Shown here piece by piece: positions 11,836 through 50,000 of a DNA stretch of 64,000 nt. Position 1 is the first letter of the stretch. Every line of letters begins with the position of its first letter. The stretch is taken from assembly GCF_037975245.1 (NCBI RefSeq), contig NC_092579.1, forward strand, positions 16,144,178-16,208,177. Reading direction: 5' to 3'. The notes under the pieces are model-generated. The model saw only the letters and a program-made list of their open reading frames with translations. It did no database searches and was not told the DNA's origin. The stretch comes from Apostichopus japonicus. Lineage: Eukaryota; Echinodermata; Holothuroidea; Aspidochirotida; Stichopodidae. The position numbers and the translations under genes are program-made.

Positions 11836-12532
11836 TAACTTTATTTTCCTAAACACTATTCGTGAGCCAATACCGTGGATGATATCTTTGTACTACTTTG
11901 CAAGAAATGGAGACAGCAAAATAGCTATGGGTACTACGGTGGACGTAAGTATTTTGTCTAGACTTGCCCTACTGACGACGAACCTGGTTCCTTCCAGTAA
12001 ATGACATTTACATAGGTACATGTTCATCACACCCAGACATCTGTCTATAACATAGTTCATCTGAAAGATGTATATATCTATATATTCAACTAAAGAAATT
12101 AAATACCGGAAATATCGAAGTATTGACATTCATCAATTCTGTACAGATATTTTGCAATCCTCATTATGCACAACTGAATGGCTTGATTTGCAGAGTTTAA
12201 TTGATTCCTATGATCGTACTTTAACATCTGTCCTTGCTATCCACGCACCAGTTCTAACTAGAGTAATTAACGTTTGGCCAACAGTGCCTTGGTTGTCCGA
12301 TAAAAAAATGGACCTCGGTTGTGGAATTCACTTCCGGTGGAATTGATGTGTATTGACTCCTTGACCCTGGATGCTTTTAAGATAAAGTTAAAAACGTATC
12401 TGTTTAAGCTTGCTTATTTTGATTGACCCGACTGGAAGGCTTTTTCTTTGTTAAGCGCTTTTGAATGTTTTGTACAAAATTAGCGCTATATAAATGCATA
12501 TGTTATTATTATTATTGTTATCATTATTGTTG

Positions 12533-12563
<31 letters not shown>

Positions 12564-13082
12564 CTTGGACAGATAAACCTAGGAAAGGAAAAGAAAATAT
12601 CTAGGAACTAAACTTAAAGAACAAGGCACCATTAGGTTTAAACATCAGAAACGATTTGCCATCCCAGATAAACGGAAACAATACCTTTGCAATTACGACG
12701 GAATCGGATTAAAATAATCCGACACAATTTCCTAAAACTTCTGCTCAATTCAGCAGAAATCAGTAAGTCGCTTTGCCTTAAAACCATGCCGACACTATTC
12801 TCTATCAAATAGTTACAATTCCTGCTACTCCTTGTCACTTTCGGTGTCATGTTTGCACTGAAGAAGAGCTAGTTTTACTCGAAAGCTCTGCAAAAACCAA
12901 ACATCGGCTGTTTTAATTTCCAATCACTTACCTAATTGAATTATTGTATCTCACTCGAGATCTAGCCTTTCTCTAACTTCATACAGCATAGTTGTTTAAC
13001 AGATTTTCCGTTATTCCTATATATATATAAATACATGTGTGTGTATATATATATATATATATGTAATATATATATATATGTA

Positions 13083-13114
<32 letters not shown>

Positions 13115-16100
13115 ATTCTTATATATATTATTATTTATTATTATATTATTATTATATTATTTATTATTATAAATATTATTTATTTTTATTTTTTTTATTT
13201 TGTGAAATGTGATGAATACATCTGGCAACTGTTTGTAAAGTAACATTGTTGTTAATACAAATGGAGCTGGAATTCTTACTGATGTAAAAATCAAATCATA
13301 GAAGAAGGTATTATATTTGGAAAGAATATATGTTTTTCTTTTTAAGTAAAGAGAAAGTTACGACAAGTTAAACCCGAGCAACTCTACAACTTTTCATATA
13401 GAAAACAGTGACCAGCTGCCTAAACTCTTTCCAAAACAACAAGTCATCGTAAAGGGTCACGCGCATTAAACACTGCAGATCATTTCCTGCGGAAAGGCTG
13501 TTAAATCCATTGAGGTGGAAAGTCGTTATTAGAGACGCCACAAACAAAAAAGTAGTAAAAAAGTGCTTTTTTTGTGTAATGTGATAATATACAGAAATTT
13601 TTACATTTTTGTGGTCCTCTCAACTCAAATGACGGAGCACCTTTTTTTGACAGAAATAGTGTTTTTTCTTGGTTATCACCTTATCGGGTAAGAAAACTTC
13701 TAACGGATTTTTGATAACTATATGCAGGCCTCTATCAAAACTTATTAGAGGTACCAATTTTATTCCCCGCTACAACCCCCAACCGCCCCCAGAGGCCATA
13801 GTGATTTACATTAATATGTGTACAGTTAAACTTCCGACCATGGAGGTTCGACATACGAATTCCTGGAAATTAAAATTCTGGCCATCACAATTTGGATTCC
13901 CAACACTTCCAATAGGTGAGTGAATGTGTTGTAGTATAATACCATCTATGAATTTGTTGTATGCATCAATACCGCATGTCATAATGACTAACTCTTTTTT
14001 TCAAACATGCAAGGTTTGTCTCTCTACATGCCATCTCCACGACACATTGAAAACTTGTGTAAATCTCTCTGTTTTTCTCTCTCCACCCACCTCTCTCTCT
14101 AACCCCCCTCTCTATATATCCTATTTTAATGTATACAGGATACAAGTTTTGATGAATGCGTAGCAAGGAATCTTTCGTACTGTGTTCCAAAATTTGATCA
14201 ATATCTGAAGTATTTTTGCGGAGATAGTCCCCTTTGTAGGTAAGTATATGAACATTTAGTTTGTGCCTCGATATTAGTATTTTCTTTGTGACGAATACTC
14301 TGTTTGTTACTCCAGGAAGTGAAATATATCTGTTGGTTTATATAAGGCTGTATTATACTTTGTTATTGAACTCTTATGACCTTTGAACTTCAACGAGAAC
14401 CCTAAGGGTTTATGTAGTAACTACGATACATCTGCATGCTAAAGAAGTAAGTCTGTTCAGTCCAATCAAATGTCTGGTCGATAATTTCATGTCGGAACTT
14501 TAACTTTTCAGATATCGTTTTTGCAAGGTTTTTAGACTCTCGTTTATGTTTACTTAAAATGACCTTACATCAACACTGCAAACAAACATTTGGAGATATT
14601 GTTTGTTTAACATGGTTTTAGGACTTTGACCTCTGTTAACGCGAGCACACTCCCAAATAGACACCCACACACACCTACACACGTTCTATGGTGCGCCTAT
14701 TGTGCCACAAGTCCTGAAATCGACATATGTCCAATTAAATTTACAAATGTCGGTTTCTCTTGCTCTCATTGGACGACCATTTTCACATGTTTTTTTTTCT
14801 AGCGCTCTAATTGGCAGAAATCGACATATGTCCAACGAGAGCATGATAACCCCCCCCCCCCAAAAAACAAAAAAACAAAAACAAAAACAAAAAACAAAAA
14901 CAAGACTAAAAGATGTTAACTTCGTTAAGCCATCTTAACGTGTACAGAATTCTATTGAATGTCTGTACATCAGTATGGTTATTTGTAGCCTGGTCTGGAT
15001 TTGATGTCTAAAAGAGGGGGAGGCGTCCAAGGGGAAGTGACATTTTTCATCTTTCCGAAAAGCCGCTTAACTGGCTTGATTAACCCAATCATAACAATTT
15101 CTTTGTGTGATAAGTGTTTATTTCTATGCAAAGTTCTCGATCAAGCTTCTTTTTTTCTATCATTTCTTAGTTACATTAAAGTAATGTAAGTGTATGATTG
15201 TTCCGTGAAATGGGTCATCATATTTGACTTACTGACTTAGGTGCGTAGGACGCTGTGTCACTTTGCCCTCTGGCGAGTAATCCTCCTCCAATCTGGTCTA
15301 TCTGCTGCGCAGCTTTCAGCAGCTTGGGTTGTCATACCTAGGTCTTTCTGGATTAGGTCCTTCCATCTTGAAGGTGGTCGTCCTGGAGGTCTTGGCTTGC
15401 TGAAGTCATTCTTGAATGCTTGGTATGGAAGCCGATGCGCCGGCATCCTAAAGACATGGCCGGCCCATTTCAGGCGTCTCTTGCAGATTGCAGTCTTAAT
15501 GGTAGTTGTGACATTCAGCCTTTGTCTGATGGTGTCGTTCCTCACTTTATCTAGGATGGAGACACCCAGTATTGCTCTGAGACATCTCATTTCAAAGACA
15601 TCAAGTCGATGACGATCTTTTTCACGGAGTGCCCAGGATTCAGAGCTGTAAGTTGCTATTGGTAGAATGAGGGCCTGGTAAATCCTTACTTTCAGGGTCC
15701 TGGTGATGTCATGATTTGACCAGATGGTATTTTTAAGTCTCCCAAAAGCCCAGGAAGCCAACCTTATGAGGCGTTTGACGTCTTCTTCCATTGAGGGGAC
15801 ATTGCTGCCAAGGAAGACAAAGTTGTCAACTTTCTCAACAGGTTCTTGGTTAAGGAGAACACCTTAGGTGTCTTCAGACATTATTTTACACTTTGTTTTT
15901 AAATATCATATTTGCTTTTAACTATTTTGTAACTTTCATTTTGTTTTTCTTTTCCCCCCCTAGAACTCACGAAGCTTTATCGATATCCAAATCAAATTTC
16001 GAGTCATATTTAGTAGTCGGTTTAACTGAAGAGTTCAGATCTTTCATTCAATTAATCGAGATACTTTTACCAGACATATATGAAGGAATTCTTGCAGATT

Positions 16101-17099
16101 ATGACCAGAATGTTGAACGTAAGCTTCTGTCAAGATTTTGTCGCTGTTTTAATAATGTGTCAGGCCTTGTATTTCTACATCACTTTTAATTTTTAATTGT
16201 TTTGCCAACGGCCCTTTAAACAACTGATACTACACCATACTACACTCAGAAGATTATATGTCAGTTCCTCAGAGAAAATGCAATAGGAAACTATAGTTTG
16301 CCTTTAGTGGTCTCAAATAATATGTTTTATATTTTCATATTAGATTTGATCAAATATTTAACCTTGCATGTGAAGAACCTTTATAAATCCGTGATATCTA
16401 CCAAATAGAATCAGATTTTTTTCTTATCAGTTTAGGGAAGTTGTTCATGGCAATTATCCAACTCTCTCATTTTGACTTCCTTCTTCTATATACGTCTTCA
16501 TCAGTTACTGTTGTCAGTGGCGGAGCGTCCATACAGTCAGTGGGGGAGGGGCGGACGCCCCCCTGACGGACTCAAATGGACTGCTGGCGCCCTTTTCAGC
16601 TTTTTACCAATTTTTACTTATTCGCGATTATTGCCTTTTTTATTGTGCTCTCATCTACCTATTGACATTTGTCACATTTTGTTGGCGATGACACCTATTT
16701 ATTCTTCGTTTATCTGCAAATTAGCAAGGCCCGGAAAGGGTCATTTCCGGCGATCTAGGGAGTATCTTTACTCAAAAAATTTCTGTACGCTCCGCGCCAA
16801 CCCGTGGTGGCGCTCCCCTTGGATAGTGTCGAAAGCGCCTCTACAGACCATTCTCGCCCCCTCTGACCAATACCCCTAGCTCCGCCACTGACTGTTGTCA
16901 TTAAATCATCTCTATCTTTATTGTCTCTCCTGTAACAGAACTACATGACAAAACTCGAACCAAAGCGAAACAGGGTCCACTCGATGAAACGGTTAGGAAC
17001 TTAAAGGAAAGACGGGATGTACAAATTATGTATGAATTCTACAATTTCGTTAAGAGAAAGTTTCATCGCCTTCATAGATGCGTTGTGGGAGAAGAATGA
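11836..17099 (+). CDS. Heparan sulfate 2-O-sulfotransferase-like gene, 3' half (four exons)
   Basis: Exons read at 11836-11944, 14139-14239, 15964-16118 and 16939-17099, joining in one frame to a TGA stop (about 174 codons). In order they give 'FIFLNTIREPIPWMISLYYF' (3'-phosphate PAPS-binding region), 'DECVARNLSYCVPKF' with 'YFCGDSPLCR' (the Cys-bearing DECV/FCG region of the family), 'YLVVGLTEEFRSFIQLIEIL', and a basic tail 'YEFYNFVKRKFHRLHRCV'. Family knowledge: Golgi enzymes of the HS2ST/uronyl 2-O-sulfotransferase group move sulfate from PAPS to position 2 of uronic acid in glycosaminoglycans. The usual R-D-P is R-E-P here. Exon phases equal those of the paralog at 20193-30928, so this is a tandem duplicate. 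The exons with the 5' PAPS loop, the catalytic His and the membrane anchor were not found, so the gene is either 5'-truncated here, has very distant upstream exons, or is a pseudogene. The four visible exons carry no stops. Confidence 0.8.
12068..12555 (+). mobile_element. Internally deleted Jockey/CR1-type LINE in sulfotransferase intron
   Basis: The plus strand encodes a linker between endonuclease and RT ('YRKYRSIDIHQFCTDILQSS', then 'APVLTRVINVWPTVPWLSDK') and jumps directly to an RT C-terminal tail ('WNSLPVELMCIDSLTLDAFK' onward to a TGA). A 3' UTR with 'gcgctatataaatgcatatg' and an (ATT)n tail follows. The RT core is absent, so the copy is internally deleted. It lies between the first two visible exons of the sulfotransferase gene. 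Confidence 0.8.
13020..13195. repeat. AT/ATT low-complexity tract in intron
   Basis: (TA)n runs grade into (TTA)n and poly-T. No coding. Confidence 0.9.
15255..15870 (-). mobile_element. LINE reverse-transcriptase C-terminal fragment, probably RTE-like
   Basis: A minus-strand open frame runs from about 15870 to a stop at 15258. It begins 'VEKVDNFVFLGSNVPSMEED' and continues 'IATYSSESWALREKDRHRLD', 'MRCLRAILGVSILDKVRND', 'RRLKWAGHVFRMPAHRLPYQ', 'GRPPSRWKDLIQKDL' and 'DRPDWRR'. The W-A-G-H-V/R-M block followed by G-R-P and W-x-D is typical of the C-terminal region of endonuclease/RT LINEs. Clade assignment is tentative. It is open over about 200 residues but 5'-truncated and lies antisense within the sulfotransferase intron. 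Confidence 0.8.
16515..16890. mobile_element. hAT-type MITE with perfect 8-bp TSD
   Basis: Ends are CAGTGGCGGAGC at both termini (inverted). Perfect target duplication actgttgt at 16507-16514 and 16891-16898. The interior carries the family core ('gcaaggcccggaaagggtca' and 'cgctccgcgccaac'). It lies in the last intron of the upstream sulfotransferase gene, 48 bp before its final exon. No coding capacity. Confidence 0.9.
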
Positions 17100-20000
17100 G
17101 TGCCGAGTAAGTCGTCGGTCGGATCATTCACAAATAACGGGTCAAACGTCGTGTTTAATGGGGACATCAAACCCAAAACCACGGAGAAAGCTCCGTCAAA
17201 AATCGGATCCTAATTTTTATTAGAACGACACATTAGCTGACGGAAAGCAATACAAGCTGGTTATTTAAAGTATGCTTTGGTATTTGGTGTTAAGTTTTTA
17301 TTTCCGGGTATCTATCACCGGCAAGTGCAATCCATACAATATTGAACTTATACATTTGGTTGTGGCTAATAACCGGTACGTTTGTCGTTCCATAGTTACC
17401 TTTACATACCATTAATATTTATGAGGCGTATTTCATTTAGATGAGCTTTTGACACGTACCTCAGTCGCGTGTAAGAAGTCAAAAAGCAGGTTTTAGGTTT
17501 TTTAAACATAATAATTTGAATGAGCAAGTGTTCTTTCCTCTGTATAGAATACATGAAAGTGCCGATTTTGTTTACCATAAATAAGAAGTGCCTCCATTTT
17601 AAGTTGTTGAAATGTACCCTTTATCCATTTTAGTAATGTTAAAGATATTATTACTCATTATTATTAATGAATATTAGACTACAAACTGTCGAAAACTTAC
17701 AATTTCTCGTTTGTTGAAAAACATTCCAATATTCGACAATATCGGGAAATGTTCCGGGGACTAACAAGGGGTGGTTCGTATACACCCTACAGTAATAAGG
17801 GCTAACTGCAGTTGAAATTAGTCCATTTCGGGGAATAGTTCCTAAAGCTTTTGATGATATCTTACGAGGATAACATTGGCTCATACGCTGTTAACGATGA
17901 AGTCATCCATCAAACCTCAATACAGTTTTGTATTCTGGTTTAAATATACGTACAAAGGCAGCTCTGTATTTTAAGTATTCAAGAACATAAGTTAACGGTA
18001 ATTATAGCCTTTGGACTTTTCAAAATTGTCAAACTTTTATCATTGATTATTTATTTCAATAAAACAAAAAATAACCAACAATGTATCTTTGTCTTTCTTT
18101 ATTAAACACTTTTTTAATATTGTAACAAACTATGTCTGCTAAGAATGAGCATAATTCAATGGAAACAAAGAGATGGGAGGAAAGATAATGACCCTGTTAT
18201 CCCGCTAATGTCTGATATTATTCGCAAAAACAATGGATAAAACTACTCAGACATATTTGCGAAGCAAATATTATTTCTCAAATAGAAGCTTAGCTTAGCT
18301 TCTGCAGCGTATAGCTGCTCTTATTTTCCTTAAAGTGCTCCTGTTTATCTTAAACTTTTTTAGCTTTTTAATTTTCATCTTACAATGAAACTAGGCATAT
18401 TGAATTATATACATACATAGGCCTACATACATGAATGTATGCATACACACTGCATACACACATCATTCACACGCACATACATACATACATCTCTTTGGCA
18501 AATATCATCCTTATAATGTGGATGATCAGCCAGGGATGATCAATTACTATGGAAACTTTTCAATTTTGCAATTTATGAAAGGTTTTGGGAACCGGGATCT
18601 GTTTAGTCAACTTAGTGACGCCGCACTATACGACGTGTACGTATGTATACATATATTATGCCAGAGAACAAGCTCCACATAGAGGGATGGCTGTCAGGGT
18701 TGTAGAAGCCGAGGGCCGGTAAATGAGCCCAATGGAGTGAGCAGTAGCTAACTGAGATATTTCTACCAACTGAATAGATATAGGCCACTTGAGGAAAGGT
18801 TCGCCCACCTCTCAACTTTCTTCCTGTTCGCCCACCCCGCCCTGCAGCCTACTGATGGAAACCTCTGTTTACCGCATACTTTTTCTATTTTAAACAGAAG
18901 ACATTTCAGCCACTAAACCTATCATCTCTCGATATATCGTAGTGTGTCGGTTTCTGTTATTATGTCTATCCATCTGTTTATAGCTCCATGGTCTAACCAC
19001 CATGCAAGTTTGATACCCTAACATGCAATCATGCGTTACGTGGTCTTTGTGTGTTCTAGACCCGGTCGCGTCACGCAGTCCTACAACTGTATAACGTAGA
19101 AAATGGTTATACTATAGAACAATATCGTGCAGCACACTAACACTGATAATCCCTCCACTGATTAATTTATGCAGTGTATATACAAAGCATATAGTTCTAT
19201 TCAAACAAGCACCATTCCGCACCAGTCTTTTCTGACATTTTCTAATTCATGGCGGAATCCAGTTTGTCATTCTTTCGTAGAAGACCTGGCGTATGTAGGT
19301 CTATACTTTCTGTTGCTTGGTACTAGTGTATACTTCGCCTCCTGTGTGTCATATACATATACAGCTGTGTTATACGATACAATTTGAGTAGGACTATTAC
19401 TAAAAATTCATCGTTTTCATTTTGCCGAATAATTACCTTGAACGACGACAAGCTGATTGTAGAACGGAAAGGCCAATTATAAATACATCCTTCGGACACG
19501 TTCATGCTTACTTATTTTTATGGAGTCATTTGTGTGTGTTTTAAACGTAATAAGTGTTTGCTTGCATATCAAATATTTCTCTTGTATTTGAGTTTTAAAC
19601 AAAGCCGTTAAGACTTAAATTTCTGTCTGGCGACTGCCGAAGTGGATCTAATGACATGCTATACCTTGTTCTCTGTATTTCTCACGTTCAAACTCCAATA
19701 CCAGCAACTCTCTCAGAATCGAAATTGATCGCTCAATATTTCCCAAGACCACGCACGAACCGTCATCTCTGCAGTAACAAGCCTAAGGATATGATATCAT
19801 CATATTGATGGTGAATGGTAGAAAAATATAGTTTCTGTTGCGGACCTTGCAGCACTATTTGTTCGTGATGCATTCCAAATCAAGAAAATCTTAATGAGGC
19901 ATATATATACTATACAGACTTAAATGCCACCGATATCATGATAGGCCTATACGGAAACCAGCCTAAGTTATACCATCGGTAAAGGTTGGTATGCAAAGAA

Positions 20001-20192
20001 ACATAAAGCATTGCAATGCTATTTTATGCATCATTCAGAACACGTTACAGAAATTGAAGGGGAAAACGAGAATACTGAAACAACCAAATCGACTTCAAAT
20101 ATGGTAATGATATTCGTGACGTAGATAATTGACATAATCTGCATATCAAAGACATTATTTCTTTCTGGAGCAGCAGCAGCATTTCCAAAAGC
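17100..20192. other. Intergenic region between the two sulfotransferase genes
   Basis: No gene recognised. A candidate poly-A signal AATAAA for the upstream gene lies at 18058-18063, implying a 3' UTR of about 960 nt if used. Short (CATA)-like runs occur at 18410-18490. Confidence 0.5.
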
Positions 20193-30928
<10,736 letters not shown>

Positions 30929-30978
30929 GCAACGTTTAGTAACACAGCGACGTCAACTCTTGCTATAACCATTGCAGA

Positions 30979-30984
30979 AATAAA
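30979..30984 (+). terminator. Candidate poly-A signal of the complete sulfotransferase gene
   Basis: AATAAA lies about 50 nt after the TGA stop. It would give a very short 3' UTR; the alternative is a downstream signal past the TA tract. Confidence 0.4.
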
Positions 30985-31032
30985 CTGTAACATGAAGACT
31001 TGTAGTAGGCTAGGATGTAGGCCTATATATAC

Positions 31033-31149
<117 letters not shown>

Positions 31150-31166
31150 TATGTGTGTATACACCC

Positions 31167-31448
31167 ATTAGAAGTGAAACAAGCTGTCGCCCTTAAAATG
31201 TACACGTTTCGTAATTTATATTTGTATGAATTCATGATGCTCCGTCACAAATACTTCGTATGACGATAAATTCACACCTGGTAAAGAATGACTGTTTTGA
31301 ATTATTACAACAACATGAGCAGACTCCCCGACCTAGACACAAATCACACCTGTCACTCCCTAATAGAGAATGACTGTTTTACAGAAAATCGAATTATTTC
31401 AACAAAAGGAGCAGACCCCGCCCTGGATACAAATCATTTGTTATGAAA
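31167..31448. repeat. Dispersed repeat, copy 1 (downstream of TA tract)
   Basis: Shares about 200 bp with 32325-32527 (common blocks 'tacacgtttcgtaatttata' and 'agaccccgccctgga'). Both copies abut TA-rich tracts. Includes an internal second half-copy ('gaatgactgtttt' twice). Nature unknown; probably a non-autonomous transposon. Confidence 0.65.
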
Positions 31449-31849
31449 CTGAGGTAGTGTGAAATTTATCTATGCTAGGCACACGAAAATCTGTCGTCGA
31501 ATGACGTACATTTCATGTTATATTTCTATACAATTGGTAGGACATTTCATTCTAAGTTGGATAGGTTTGACTAAGCACTACTACTGTCAATGTAATTGTT
31601 ACATTTTTGATATCTATTTATATTTTACTCAAGTATGTGAAAAAAGACACTTTCAATCGTTGTTTAACGTTAAAAGCAATTCGCGAAGCCATATAAGACG
31701 GGTTGGCAACAATTCCTTCAAGTTCTAAATTTGTTCTTTTTTATTCTTTTGGCGTTTTTAATGGAATTTTGATCCAGATGCTCAGTCAGTAAAAAATCGG
31801 AGTATACACTGAGTCAATTGTGTAAGAACAAACTTTACTCATCAACGAC

Positions 31850-45981
<14,132 letters not shown>

Positions 45982-46486
45982 GTAAGTGGCTGTGAAAATA
46001 GGGGGTTGTTGATTAACCACGTGTAACACATGAACCAAATGAAGGTGTATCACCACCAGTAATTGCTACACTAACGTTCACATGTCTTTCGTCATTTTAC
46101 GACCCACCATACGGTAGGTGATAGCTTGGACTAGATTTTGAGCTATAAGAGGTGATAATTTAGCAGAGTGGGAGTACTTCTCAACCCATGTGATAGCCAT
46201 CGTTACGGAACATTCACAAATGAATTGCTAAAGTGACTTATATCACCTTCAGTTCTCATGATTTTGAGCCTCTTGGTAGTTTACTTCATCTTCTTGAGCA
46301 CCTACGCATAAACAACAATGGGTCACAAAAGTAGGTTAATCTATGGAAATTTTCGCGACAGTGCTCGGTTAACATGTCATGCGGATTATATAGCACAAAT
46401 TGTGGTTTGGATGGTACCTAACCTGATGAAATGCGATGATTTTTGATAGTAACTTTCTACACATTCATTTCATTAATAAGGCTTGG

Positions 46487-46930
<444 letters not shown>

Positions 46931-47029
46931 GGTCAATTTGGCATATTCATTATTATAATGATTAATATCATTATTATAATGATTATTATAATTTTTTCAT
47001 TGTGGTACCAAAACCAGGGTGTCTACTGA

Positions 47030-50000
47030 CCAACATGGTACAATATTAGGGGGTGCCATCCCTCCCTGGGGTGAAAGAGGGGTTATTTCGAGAAAAAAAC
47101 CGAAAAAATACAAAATTTAACATAAAAGGCTAGGGAGGAAACCCGCTTTTGGACCTTGCAGGCCTTACCACGCACAGGGGCCTGGCCCTTTTGAGCCCAT
47201 TTTGACAGGGTATCACCACTAGGGTGTCTGCTGTCTAAAATGGTACAATAAAGGGGGTGCGATTCCTCCCTGGGGTGATACGGGGGGTTATTTATAGAAA
47301 ACCCCCGAAATAAGTCAATAATTTAACGTTAGAGTATAGGGAGGACGCCCGCTTTTGGACTTTGCAGGCCTTACCACGCACAGGGGCCTGGCCCTTTTGA
47401 GCCCATTTTGAAAGGGTACCCCCACTAGGGTGTCTGCTGTCCAAAATGGTAACATATTTAGGAGTGCGATCCCCCCTAGGGTGATAGGGGGGGTTATTTT
47501 GTGAAAAACCCCGAAATAAGTCAATAATTTAACGTTATAATACGGAGGAAACCCGCTTTTGACCTTGCAGGCCTTACCACGCACATGGGCCAGGTCTTTT
47601 TGAGCCCATTTTGACAGGGTACCACAACTTGGGTGTCTGCTATCCAAAATGGTACAATAATTTTGAGAGCGGTTCTCCCTGGGGTGATATGGGGTTATTT
47701 TGAGAAAAAAATAAGTCAATAATGTACGTAAGACCGCTTTTGGACCTCTTTTGGACCATCCTCACGCCGACACATCGGATTTCAGCGACAACACTATTTC
47801 AGGGTAAGTAGCAGAGACTATCAGCTTGCGTTAGCTATCAAGACCGTGTAATTATCTTATCAGGAAAGGTAATTTGTCAATATGAATTCTATTTATGGGA
47901 AAATAGGGGTTTTTGTTTTGAAAACTGTGAAAAATACGTCTTCTTGAACCCCCTCTCCTGTTGACTGGGGGCACTTTTAAAGGTGAAACTTTCAACGTTG
48001 TGGTAGATGGGAGGTCCAGCTATTAGAATTTATTACAAACAGGTGAATTGCTGCACCAGAAAGGGGTATAGTCGGTACGTTCTAGAGGCCCACCCAAAAA
48101 TAGGTGTTTTTGTGCTTTAAGTGTTAACATTTTGTTGGAAAATGCCGACTTTTGACATTTAAAACGATACCATGGTTACTAAGGTAGTTCAATTCTCCCC
48201 CCTTCGCAGTGGACCACCACTAGTGTGTCTGCTGTCTGAAATGATATAATTAATGGGGGTGCGATTCCTCCCTGGGGTGATAGCGTTATTTTGAGAAAAA
48301 CCCCGAAAAAATACAAAATTTGACATGGAGTTTATAGAGAGGAAACCCGCTTATGGACCTTGCAGGCCTTACCACGCACAGAGGCTTGGCCCTTTTGGGC
48401 CCATTTTAATAGGGTACCACCACTAGGGTATCTGCTGTTCAAAATGGTACAGTAATTGGGAGTGTGATCCCCCCTGGGGTGACAGGGGGTTATTTTGTGG
48501 AAAACACCGAAATTAGTCAATAATTTTACGTTAGAGTATAGGGAGGAAACCCGCTTATGGACCTTGCAGGCCTTACCACGCACAAAGGCCTTGCCCTTTT
48601 GGACCCATTTTGACAGGGTATCACCACTAGGGTGTCTGTTGTCCAAAAGAGTAACATAATGAGGGGTGTGATCCCCCCTGGGGTGACAGGGGGGTTATTT
48701 TGTGAAAAACACCGAAATTAGTCAATAATTTAACGTTAGAGTATAGGGAGGAAACCCGCTTTTGGACCTTGCAGGCCTTACCACGCACAGGGGCCTGGCC
48801 CTTTTGATCCCATTTTGACAGGGTATCACCACTGGGGTGTCTGCTGTCCAAAATGGTACAGTAATTGGGCGTGTGATCCCCCTGGGGTGATACGGGGGGT
48901 TATTTTGTGAAAAACAACGAATTTAGTCAATAATTTAACGTTAGAGTATAGGGAGTAAACCCGCTTATGGACCTTGCAGGCCTTACCACGCACAGAGGCC
49001 TGGCCCTTTTGGGCCCATTTTGACAGGGTACCACCACTAGGGTGTCTGTTGTCCAAAAGAGTAACATAATGAGGGGTGTGATCCCCCCTAGGGTGACAGG
49101 GGGGTTATTTTGTGAAAAACACCGAAATTAGTCAATAATTTAACGTTAGAGTATAGGGAGGAAACCCGCTTTTGGACCTTGCAGGCCTTACCACGCACAG
49201 GGGCCTGGCCCTTTTGATCCCATTTTGACAGGGTATCACCACTGGGATGTCTGCTGTCCAAAATGGTACAGTAATTGGGAGTGCGATCCCCCCTGGGTGA
49301 CCGGGGGTCTTATTTTGTGAAAAACAACGAAATTAGTCAATAATTTAAAGTTAGAGTATAGGGAGGAAACCCGCTTATGGACCTTGCAGGCCTTACCACG
49401 CACAGAGGCCTGGCCCTTTGGGCCACAGGATACCACCACTAGGGTGTCTGTTGTCCAAAAGAGTAACATAATGAGGGGTGCGATCCCCCCTAGGGTGACA
49501 GGGGGGTTATTTTGTGAAAAACACCGAAATTAGTCAATAATTTAACGTTAGAGTATAGGGAGGAAACCCGCTTTTGGACCATGCAGGCCTTACCACGCAC
49601 ATGGGCTTGGCCCTTTTGAGCCCATTTTAACAGGGTATCACCACTAGGGTGTCTGCTGTCCAAAAGTGTCACATAATTGTGAGTGCGGTTCCCCCTGCGT
49701 GATATGGGGTTATTTTGAGAAAAAACCCGAAATAAGTCAATAATGTACGTAAGAGTATACGGAGAAAACTCGCTTTTGGACCTCTTTTGGACCATCCTCA
49801 CGCCCACACATCGGATTTCAGCGACAACACTATTTCAGGGTAAGTAGCAGAGACTATCAGCTTGCGTTAGCTATCAAGACCGTGTAATTATCTTATCAGG
49901 AAAGGTAATTTGTCAATATGAATTCTATCTATGGGAAAATAGTGGTTTTTGTGTTGAAAACTGAAAAAAAAAATACGTCTTCTTGAACCCCCTTCCTTGT

